NCBI GenBank assembly: GCA_036146215.1
Contig: JAYYJN010000236.1
Location: 1 to 12,908, forward strand
Length of the DNA stretch: 12,908 nt
Source of the DNA: UBA7805 sp036146215
Lineage (GTDB): Bacteria; Planctomycetota; Planctomycetia; Pirellulales; UBA7805
Reading direction: 5' to 3'
Part shown: piece by piece, positions 1-5,691 of the stretch
Position numbering within the stretch: the stretch's first letter is position 1
How the letters are laid out: every line of letters begins with the position of its first letter
Position numbers and translations under genes: made by a program
Notes under the pieces: model-generated
Told to the model about the DNA's origin: nothing
Seen by the model: the letters and a program-made list of their open reading frames with translations, nothing else
Databases searched by the model: none

Positions 1-1019
1 AGGTGCCGCGCAAGAAAGGCATAGACGACCTCGCGTTTCGATTGATTGTAATCATGGTGCTGTTTGGGAAAGTGCGCGTTTTCAACCGCATCCCCCCGAT
101 CGAAAAATTCAAAAATTCTGCGAATGTAAGGAAGCTCGATATTCGGTGTATGCTGCGTCCAGTCTGCACCGCATGACACCAGCAAGAGTGGCCGAGGTGC
201 GGAGAGCGCGGCAATTTCGGCATTATTAGTGTTGTGCGTGTGACTTTTATGAATTGGTAAACCACTCTCGCACTTGCACCCGCCGTAGTAATTTGCTGCA
301 ACCATGACGACGGGGGCCGATGCAGCAACCCTCTCGTCGAGTGCTGCCAGAAGGAAAGTTTGCGTGCCTCCACCCGATGCTCCGGTAATCCCGATCCGTT
401 CAGGATCCACTGTCGGCAAACTGCAGAGGAAATCTACGGCCCGAATGCTGTTGAGAATTTGCATTGTTAGAGCGGCACTTTGTTGGTGCCCCATTTGAGT
501 GCTCTCTCCTCTGCCCACCATGTCGTATGCAAAAACCACCGCGCCCATACGAGCCAGCGTAGCGCAGCGAATTTGATGGGCTGCCCGGAACCTGCCATCC
601 GCAAAATGTCCGTGGGGGCATAGAATGCCAGCATGCTTCGCTGCTTTGCCCCGTGGAAAATATAAGTTGCCGGTCACAAAAAAACCTGGAATGCTCTCGA
701 AGGCAACATTCTGTACGGCGTATCCTTTGTATTCTCGTAGCGGACCAAAAATAGGCCGTAAAGGGCTTGGGGCAGGGAGGGGGTCAAGATTAGCACCCCG
801 CAAAATGCCCTGCTTCAGATTCTTTGCTCTCGCCTGCCATTCCGCCAGGTTGCCGAACGTTTTCGCATATGCTGCTAGGTCTCGTTGACCTTGAGCCTTG
901 GAAACATGGAGACTGTGAGGCTCCACCTCTTCAGCCATTATCAAAATAGTGGGTGTGAACACGCACAAAGACACTGGGAAAATAAGCGAAAATGCGAATC
1001 GAAAAATGGTACGCGCCAT
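1..1019 (-). CDS. Secreted alpha/beta-hydrolase, acetyl xylan esterase-like (C-terminus cut by window edge)
   Basis: An uninterrupted minus-strand frame gives 339 codons from the ATG at 1019 down to base 3, with no stop before the edge, so the gene is 3'-partial. The N-terminus is a Sec signal peptide (hydrophobic residues about 5-28, then acidic EEVEP). The fold elements of the acetyl xylan esterase/dienelactone-hydrolase-like group are visible: an oxyanion-loop motif CPHGHFADG (134-142), nucleophile elbow GASGGG (213-218, Ser215), GGCKCESG (246-253), a probable acid in CGADWT (Asp286), and HHDY (321-324) with the catalytic His, probably His322. All three catalytic positions are present, so an active hydrolase is likely. 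Role by family: deacetylation or ester cleavage of polysaccharides or other substrates outside the cytoplasm; the substrate cannot be read from the sequence. It lies 150 bases downstream of the fluC pair on the same strand. No strong ribosome binding site is seen before the ATG. Confidence 0.88.
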   Translation of the reverse strand, partial: MARTIFRFAFSLIFPVSLCVFTPTILIMAEEVEPHSLHVSKAQGQRDLAAYAKTFGNLAEWQARAKNLKQGILRGANLDPLPAPSPLRPIFGPLREYKGYAVQNVAFESIPGFFVTGNLYFPRGKAAKHAGILCPHGHFADGRFRAAHQIRCATLARMGAVVFAYDMVGRGESTQMGHQQSAALTMQILNSIRAVDFLCSLPTVDPERIGITGASGGGTQTFLLAALDERVAASAPVVMVAANYYGGCKCESGLPIHKSHTHNTNNAEIAALSAPRPLLLVSCGADWTQHTPNIELPYIRRIFEFFDRGDAVENAHFPKQHHDYNQSKREVVYAFLARH

Positions 1020-1169
1020 CTTGAAGCTACCAGGTGAAGAAATTGAACCTTGTCAGCAATTTTTGCGCATTGTATCTAAAATGCAAAGCCCGGTTTAGCG
1101 GATGCGGCCGGTTCCGGATATTGGAATCGACCAATAGACTTCGGCTGGGTTTACTGTTGTCTACCGAGG

Positions 1170-1685
1170 TTAAACCTTTGAAATTGATCGACAACCCAGT
1201 TTTACCCCGATCCAAACTCCTACAAGTCCAAGGGTAACTGATCCCAACGCACTGATCAGTGCGGTGACCCACTCGCCGCACTCCAGTAGTTGCACCGTGA
1301 GTAAGCTCAACGCGCTAAATGTCGTGTAGGCGCCAAGAAAGCCAGTCATAAACAAAGCAGATGCAAGTTGCAGTGCGGTGTCATATCGCAGAATGTCAAC
1401 CGCCGGAAGAGTAGGATCGCCCTCGGGCCACCAGGGTCGACCTTTAAGGTGCACAGACTGTGGCAATTTAGTGAGACGGCTGCCACCACGACGGTTCAAT
1501 GAACCTTCCAGGCGTCCGAAAACGAAGCCGATCAGAAGCGACCCACTTACGTTGACAACGCCCAACGCGATGAAGGGTGGAAGTCCGAGTGGCCCGTGCA
1601 TCAAAGCCATCATGCCATCTCTCGCTAAAGCCCCGAAACCCCCACCGAGGGCGATGCAGATCAGGATTGAAAGTGTGTGCATCAT
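1170..1685 (-). CDS. fluC: FluC/CrcB fluoride channel subunit, second (degenerate) copy
   Basis: A 171-residue membrane protein with four hydrophobic segments. FluC family marks: GGGFGALAR (14-22) at the end of helix 1, pore Asn45 in VVNVSGS (43-49), and TTFSAL (121-126) in helix 3. FluC proteins form antiparallel dimers that let fluoride leave the cytoplasm. The start chosen is the ATG at 1685. It overlaps the TGA stop of the upstream copy (ATGA) and has GGAG ten bases upstream, which suggests coupled translation. An upstream in-frame ATG at 1718 would add 11 residues inside the previous gene and is less likely. Oddities: the usual second Phe of the TTFSTF motif is Leu126, and there is a hydrophilic insertion of about 40 residues (58-102) between helices 2 and 3. 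Loop 2 and the C-terminus are rich in Arg and Lys, predicting both termini inside. The family call is sure; a heterodimer with the neighbour is inference. Confidence 0.93.
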   Translation of the reverse strand: MMHTLSILICIALGGGFGALARDGMMALMHGPLGLPPFIALGVVNVSGSLLIGFVFGRLEGSLNRRGGSRLTKLPQSVHLKGRPWWPEGDPTLPAVDILRYDTALQLASALFMTGFLGAYTTFSALSLLTVQLLECGEWVTALISALGSVTLGLVGVWIGVKLGCRSISKV

Positions 1686-2155
1686 GCGAACGTTGCTCCA
1701 ACCACCAGACCGCCCCATGCTGCAAGTGTCGCAATGAAGAGACTTCCCAAAATGTTAAAGATCATCTGGGCAGGGTGTTGGTATATCAGGAAGAGATTAT
1801 CCAAACTGAACGTGCTGAAGGTCGTGAAGCCACCACAAAACCCGGTCACAAATAGGGCGAAACCCATCTGAATGTCCTGCGCTGCCCGGAAATGCTGCAC
1901 GAGCGTCATGTGACTTGTGCGATCGACAAGTTCGAAGCCATGCAAGGCGCCAAAGCCGATGCCGATTAGAAAGCTGCCCATAATATTGACGATAAAGATT
2001 GCCATCCACCCAGGCAGCGGTGTCCAACATTCTACCGCTTTTTGGCAACCGAAGCGGGCAACTGCACCCGACCCGCCACCCAGCATTACTAGCAACATGC
2101 TTGCGATCAGCACCATCAGCGTTTGAGTCCTAATTCCCTGTGTCACCAAGCCCAC
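1682..2155 (-). CDS. fluC: FluC/CrcB fluoride channel subunit, first (canonical) copy
   Basis: A four-helix membrane protein of up to 157 residues. It has the full FluC signature: GGGSGAVAR (26-34), pore Asn57 in IVNIMGSFLIG (55-65), and GFCGGFTTFSTF (105-116) carrying both pore phenylalanines (Phe113, Phe116). Family role: passive export of fluoride through an antiparallel dimer, protecting enolase and pyrophosphatase. The longest frame begins at a GTG (2155). An ATG at 2116 (residue 14) is also plausible: it has AGGA eleven bases upstream and starts right at helix 1, as family members usually do. The stop (1684-1682) overlaps the ATG of the second copy, so the two are almost certainly one operon. 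Charged residues are nearly balanced between the two sides of the membrane, so topology is not predictable from charge. No fluoride riboswitch was recognised upstream. Confidence 0.94.
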   Translation of the reverse strand: MGLVTQGIRTQTLMVLIASMLLVMLGGGSGAVARFGCQKAVECWTPLPGWMAIFIVNIMGSFLIGIGFGALHGFELVDRTSHMTLVQHFRAAQDIQMGFALFVTGFCGGFTTFSTFSLDNLFLIYQHPAQMIFNILGSLFIATLAAWGGLVVGATFA

Positions 2156-2231
2156 TTTTCTGCCTTTAAGGCTATGCGATGGCGGGCATTCCCGGTTTTC
2201 AGCGTCGTTCTAAATGGCTAAATGAAACTTT

Positions 2232-2265
2232 TCCGAGAGCTCGGAGATCAATTTCAAAAATTGAT
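2232..2265. repeat. Two adjacent perfect inverted repeats, possible operators
   Basis: Bases 2232-2245 form TCCGAG-AG-CTCGGA (6-bp arms, 2-base spacer). Bases 2247-2265 form ATCAATTT-CAA-AAATTGAT (8-bp arms, 3-base spacer). They are separated by one base, in the divergent region and 77 bases or more from the fluC start. Neither looks like a normal terminator in a useful direction, because no gene ends here. Operators for one or both flanking transcripts are possible. The symmetry is directly visible; the function is a guess. Confidence 0.4.
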
Positions 2266-2330
2266 TATTTTTCCGATTTACGCAAAGCGAGCTTTAAAAC
2301 TTTTCCCCACATCAACAAATAGCCCGGGCA

Positions 2331-2358
2331 AGGACAACGGCGTAGAATCTGCTACAAT
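2331..2358 (+). promoter_or_regulatory. Candidate sigma70-type promoter for the PAC2 gene
   Basis: AGGACA (2331-2336, four of six matches to TTGACA) is followed after 16 bases by TACAAT (2353-2358, five of six matches to TATAAT). This would give a leader of about 95 bases before the ATG at 2461. The assignment is weak, since planctomycete promoters are poorly defined and no other evidence supports it. Confidence 0.3.
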
Positions 2359-2460
2359 TCTCATGCATTCACGAAATAATTCAAAGGCCCACGGGTGGTG
2401 TTCTCAATTTAAGCGATTTCATCTCGTAAATTGTTTTTGCAGTTCATCAGCACGCAACCA

Positions 2461-3294
2461 ATGTCAGATAACCATTTAAAAATTCTTACCTTTGATCGAC
2501 AGCCAAAGATGGAAGATTCGACGCTGGTGCTCGCCTTCAGCGGATGGATGGATGGCGGTGATGTTTCGACCGGAACAGTGATGCGATTGGTCGATTTACT
2601 AGAGGCCGAATCGATTGCCACGCTCGATCCGGAACCGTTTTATCTCTACAACGTGCCGGGACCGATGGAGGTAGCCGAGATCTTTCGCCCGCACATCGAA
2701 ATTGAGAATGGTTTGATTCAAAGTCTCCAGATGCCGACCAATACGTTTTATTGCCATGAAGAGGCAAAACTTTGCTTTTTTGTTGGCAAAGAACCCCATC
2801 TTCACTGGAGAAGTTTCGGTGAATCTATCTTTGAGTTTGTCAGATCAGTAGGAGTTAGTCGAATTTTGTTCGTTGGTTCCTTCGGGGGGTCTGTGCCGCA
2901 CACACGAGAGCCTCGCCTTTATGTGACATGTAGCGATGCGGAGTCACTGGAAGAAATGGAGAAGTACGGTGTAAAGAGAAGCGGTTATCAGGGGCCCGGT
3001 TCGTTTACGAGCTATCTGATGACCCAGGCAAGCCGGGAAAATTTAAAAATGACATCACTGGTCGCCGAAATTCCCGGCTATTTGCACGGTACCAATCCGT
3101 TGAGCATCGCGGCAGTGACTCGTAGGCTGGCAAAAATTCTCGCGCTTTCCACCGATTTGGATTCCCTGCGGTCGATGGCAACTGATTGGGAAATGCAAGT
3201 TTCGAGCAAGGTTGAGGAAGATGAGGAAATGGCTGACAAGGTAAGGGAACTGGAGCAGCAATACGATAATGAATTGCTTGATGAATCGAGCTGA
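2461..3294 (+). CDS. PAC2 family protein (proteasome assembly chaperone 2-like)
   Basis: A 277-residue soluble protein. PAC2-family features in order: a first beta strand with FSGWMDGGDVSTG (26-38), a central ILFVGSFGGSVPHTREP (135-151) with the PHTR motif typical of the family, GYQGPGSFTSYL (175-186), and IPGYLHGTNPLSIAAVTRRL (204-223). The last 35 residues are charged and predicted helical (EEDEEMADKVRELEQQ), probably a short coiled coil. The start chosen is the ATG at 2461. A TTG at 2431 would add ten residues lacking family character. No clear ribosome binding site precedes the ATG. Eukaryotic and archaeal relatives help assemble proteasomes. The role of bacterial members is unclear, and their frequent label as ATP-grasp or carboxylate-amine ligase is not supported by motifs here. 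The C-terminus (LLDESS) is not an HbYX proteasome-docking tail. No proteasome or Pup gene is in the window. Confidence 0.88.
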   Translation: MSDNHLKILTFDRQPKMEDSTLVLAFSGWMDGGDVSTGTVMRLVDLLEAESIATLDPEPFYLYNVPGPMEVAEIFRPHIEIENGLIQSLQMPTNTFYCHEEAKLCFFVGKEPHLHWRSFGESIFEFVRSVGVSRILFVGSFGGSVPHTREPRLYVTCSDAESLEEMEKYGVKRSGYQGPGSFTSYLMTQASRENLKMTSLVAEIPGYLHGTNPLSIAAVTRRLAKILALSTDLDSLRSMATDWEMQVSSKVEEDEEMADKVRELEQQYDNELLDESS

Positions 3295-3383
3295 GATCGG
3301 TTGAGGCCAACGCAGATCAGCCAAAAGCTGCCCGAAAATTCTATTTATTTGTTCTATTTTCCCTAACATGGTTATTTTCAGCG

Positions 3384-3398
3384 GCCAGAATATCTGGC
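3384..3398. repeat. Inverted repeat, weak terminator candidate after the PAC2 gene
   Basis: GCCAGA-ATA-TCTGGC is a perfect 6-bp stem with a 3-base loop, 90 bases after the PAC2 stop. It is followed by GGTTGTTCT, not a clean T-run, so intrinsic termination would be weak. It could equally be an operator for the downstream gene. Confidence 0.3.
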
Positions 3399-3629
3399 GG
3401 TTGTTCTAGATAGAAACGTTTCTTCGGGCGATGAGAGTCCATCTGCGGGGTCCTTACGGTCGATACTATAGTGCTGTCACAGATCGGTTCCCAATTTGTT
3501 ACGCGAGAAATCGGTCTGGTCAGGCAGCTAGCAAGCAGCCAGAATAGCATGGCTGCCGATACCTTTGACCCATGCCGTTGCCCATCGTACTGCACCCCAC
3601 ATCGTTTCATTTAAGGTCGCCGCCGAACG

Positions 3630-3635
3630 AAGGAG
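3630..3635 (+). promoter_or_regulatory. Strong ribosome binding site that fixes a GTG start
   Basis: AAGGAG lies seven bases before the GTG at 3643, which is close to ideal. It decides the start of the downstream gene over the more distant in-frame TTG at 3565, and the protein then begins directly with a signal peptide. Confidence 0.75.
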
Positions 3636-3642
3636 ATCATTC

Positions 3643-5598
3643 GTGCGTCATTCCCTAGCCCGCATCTTGAGTTTGTCTGTATTCTGCGCTTTTTTCGGTC
3701 TGTTGCTGACTACTTCCGCGATGGCAGTGATGCCTGCGGCCCAGTTACTCCCCGAAACAACGCGAGGTTTTATTTCGATTCCCGACTTTTATCGAATGCA
3801 GGACGATTTCGATAAGACACAAATTGGCCAACTCCTGCTCGATCCGGTAATGGAGCCGTTCGCAAAAGATCTTAAGCGGCAACTGAAAGAAAAATGGAGT
3901 GACGCGCATGAATCACTCGGTCTTACGTGGACCGATTTTGAAAACGTTCCCGGCGGTGAGGTTGCTGCAGCAAGGGTACAGCCGAGTAAAAATGAAGCCG
4001 CAATGGTGATGATTGTGGATGTAACCGGAAAACGGGCAGAGGCTGATGAGTTACTTGAAAAGGTCGCCGATCGTATGGCATCACGCGAGGCTACGGTTCA
4101 GCAGATTCAACGGGGCAATATCTCGCTGACCGTCTACACCGGCACCACGAAAGCGGACAAGGGGAAGCAAGCCGTCTTTTTTTTCGTGCCGAACCATCAA
4201 CAGTTGGTAGCCGCAGATAACTTGGCGGTGGCGGAGGGTATCTTGCGCCGCTTCAGCGGAAACTCGACCGACAACCTCGCCTCGGTTGCCGCTTTCGAGG
4301 CCACGATGCGACAGGTCGACTCGCAACAGGGTGACCAGCGAAGTCATCTTCGCTGGTTTGTAGAACCGTTTGGCTTTGTTGAGGCCACCCGTGTAGCTAA
4401 TCCAAATTATCAACCAAAAAAGGGCGTTGATGTTTTCCGCGTGCTACAGACGCAGGGATTTGACGCCGTGAAGGGTGTCGGTGGGCTAATTAGTTTTGCC
4501 AGCGGTGAGCAGGATATGCTGCATCGCACCATGGTCTATGCTCCCGCGTTGGTACGGGCTGCAGGGGATCCCAATAACGACAAGTATGATTTGGCGATGC
4601 GGATGTTGAATTTTCCCAACAGCGATTCTGAATCCCATCAACCACCCGCATGGATTCCGCGGAACTTAGCCGCTTATATCAATCTGAACATGGATCTCAT
4701 TCATGCATTCGAATATTCCAAGACACTTGTCAATGCGTTGGCCGATGATGAGATTTTTGATGACGTGATTGACAGTCTGAAAAATGACCCCGCTGGTCCG
4801 CAGGTGGATGTTCGTAAGGATGTAGTCGCAAATCTCGGTGAAAATATCTCAGTGCTTTCAGATTACAAATTGCCGATTCAGGCCGATAGTGAGCGAATTC
4901 TGCTTGCGGTAGAGCTAACCGATGTCGAGCCTGTGAGAAGAGCCGTCGATCAGACGATGCAGAATGACCCCAACGCACAAAAGCGTTTGGTCGGTGATAC
5001 GGTGGTCTGGGAAATTGTGGAAGAAGAGATCGAGGAACCAGAATTGGAAATCGAACTCGGTTTTGATGACTTTGAGGTAGAGGAAGAGGAAGAAGCCGTT
5101 CAGTCTCTGCCGACCTCCGCCGTGACGGTCGCTCATGGCCGTCTGATTCTAAGTTCCCACTTCGATTTCATCGAACGCGTGCTTACGGACGTGGAGCCTC
5201 GGGAGACACTGGCTGGCAGCATCGATTACCAGACTGTTAACGCAACGCTGTCCAAACTCGGTGCTTCGAATTGCAGCGTCCAGAGTTTTTCGCGCACGGA
5301 TGAAGAGTTTCGCGGAACGTACGAACTATTGAAGCAGGGTAAAATGCCCGAATCGAAGACCTTGGTCGGGCGTATTCTCAATGGAATCCTTGACGAAGAC
5401 ACGGACGATGAAGAGTTGCGAGAGCAGCAACTTGATGCTCAGCAACTGCCCGAATATCAGATGGTTCGTCGCTATCTTGGTCCCGCCGGAATGTTCGCCG
5501 TGAGCCATGAAGATGGCTGGTCCATTACCGGTTGTTTCCTCAGCAAAGAAACACTCCAGGTAGTCCTAAAAGATGTCGGTGGCTCAAAGGGCAAATAG
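3643..5598 (+). CDS. Secreted protein of unknown function with an acidic insert (DUF3352-like, uncertain)
   Basis: A 651-residue protein starting at GTG 3643 behind AAGGAG. Residues 1-28 form a Sec signal peptide: basic MRHSLAR, a hydrophobic core, and a cleavage site after AMA. The mature part opens with QLLPETTRGFISIPDF, the kind of beginning seen in exported planctomycete proteins that are often grouped near DUF3352; I recognise this only loosely. The rest alternates helices and strands, has no further membrane segment and shows no catalytic motif. A Glu/Asp-rich stretch at about 460-486 (EEEIEEPELEIEL then EVEEEEE) looks like a surface loop or cation-binding insert. Few cysteines are present. 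It stands alone: 348 bases follow the PAC2 gene, and the next gene is convergent. It probably acts in the periplasm-like space or outside the cell. Existence and export are well supported; function is unknown. Confidence 0.85.
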   Translation: MRHSLARILSLSVFCAFFGLLLTTSAMAVMPAAQLLPETTRGFISIPDFYRMQDDFDKTQIGQLLLDPVMEPFAKDLKRQLKEKWSDAHESLGLTWTDFENVPGGEVAAARVQPSKNEAAMVMIVDVTGKRAEADELLEKVADRMASREATVQQIQRGNISLTVYTGTTKADKGKQAVFFFVPNHQQLVAADNLAVAEGILRRFSGNSTDNLASVAAFEATMRQVDSQQGDQRSHLRWFVEPFGFVEATRVANPNYQPKKGVDVFRVLQTQGFDAVKGVGGLISFASGEQDMLHRTMVYAPALVRAAGDPNNDKYDLAMRMLNFPNSDSESHQPPAWIPRNLAAYINLNMDLIHAFEYSKTLVNALADDEIFDDVIDSLKNDPAGPQVDVRKDVVANLGENISVLSDYKLPIQADSERILLAVELTDVEPVRRAVDQTMQNDPNAQKRLVGDTVVWEIVEEEIEEPELEIELGFDDFEVEEEEEAVQSLPTSAVTVAHGRLILSSHFDFIERVLTDVEPRETLAGSIDYQTVNATLSKLGASNCSVQSFSRTDEEFRGTYELLKQGKMPESKTLVGRILNGILDEDTDDEELREQQLDAQQLPEYQMVRRYLGPAGMFAVSHEDGWSITGCFLSKETLQVVLKDVGGSKGK

Positions 5599-5647
5599 CA
5601 GGTATCCCATTGCATCGGATGGACTGCTGAGTCTGCAAGTGCCGAGT

Positions 5648-5679
5648 GGGGCGGTGCCTGAAAAGCGGGTTGCCGCCCC
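5648..5679. terminator. GC-rich hairpin between convergent genes
   Basis: GGGGCGG (5648-5654) and CCGCCCC (5673-5679) form a perfect 7-bp stem with an 18-base loop. It sits in the 93-base gap between two convergent stops (5598 and 5692). A short T-run (GGTTTT, 5688-5693) follows on the plus strand after a second palindrome. A shared bidirectional terminator is the natural reading, though the loop is long and the T-run is weak. Confidence 0.45.
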
Positions 5680-5689
5680 TACGCGTAGG
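5678..5689. repeat. 12-bp perfect palindrome
   Basis: CCTACGCGTAGG is self-complementary over all 12 bases. It overlaps the end of the 5648-5679 hairpin by two bases and lies three bases from the stop of the minus-strand gene. The combined GCCGCCCCTACGCGTAGG block looks like the end of a dispersed intergenic element, but only one copy is visible here. Confidence 0.45.
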
Positions 5690-5691
5690 TT

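Larger units (their letters stand above)
2156..2460. other. Divergent intergenic region between the fluC pair and the PAC2 gene
   Basis: This region must hold the promoters for both directions. It contains two adjacent perfect inverted repeats (2232-2265, listed separately), a weak promoter candidate for the plus-strand gene (2331-2358), and a short imperfect palindrome (2162-2172) just before the fluC start. It is rich in A/T runs. A plus-strand reading frame from 2222 to 2479 has no ribosome binding site, no hydrophobic or domain character, and overlaps the PAC2 start, so I take it as non-coding. Confidence 0.6.
3295..3642. other. Intergenic region between PAC2 and the secreted-protein gene
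   Basis: No gene is supported in these 348 bases. Visible items are: a perfect 6-bp inverted repeat with a 3-base loop at 3384-3398, a second hairpin candidate at 3535-3556 (GCAGCC, ten bases, GGCTGC), and the ribosome binding site at 3630-3635. A TTGACC at 3565 resembles a -35 box, but no good -10 box follows. The reading frame extends upstream to a TTG at 3565, which I reject as the start in favour of GTG 3643. Confidence 0.5.

Noticed and set aside
2162..2200. GCGATGGCGGGC-type sequence near the fluC start, resembling part of a fluoride riboswitch
   Set aside because: It lies on the plus strand, pointing away from the fluC genes. The remaining conserved bases and the pseudoknot partner cannot be found, and nothing similar is on the minus strand.
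3341..3610. 89-codon minus-strand frame in the intergenic gap with a lipobox-like LLASC
   Set aside because: No ribosome binding site precedes its ATG, the residues before the hydrophobic part are not signal-peptide-like, and the tail has no recognisable character. Judged a chance frame.
3565..3642. TTG at 3565 as the start of the secreted protein
   Set aside because: It would put 26 non-signal residues in front of a good signal peptide, while GTG 3643 has AAGGAG at ideal spacing.
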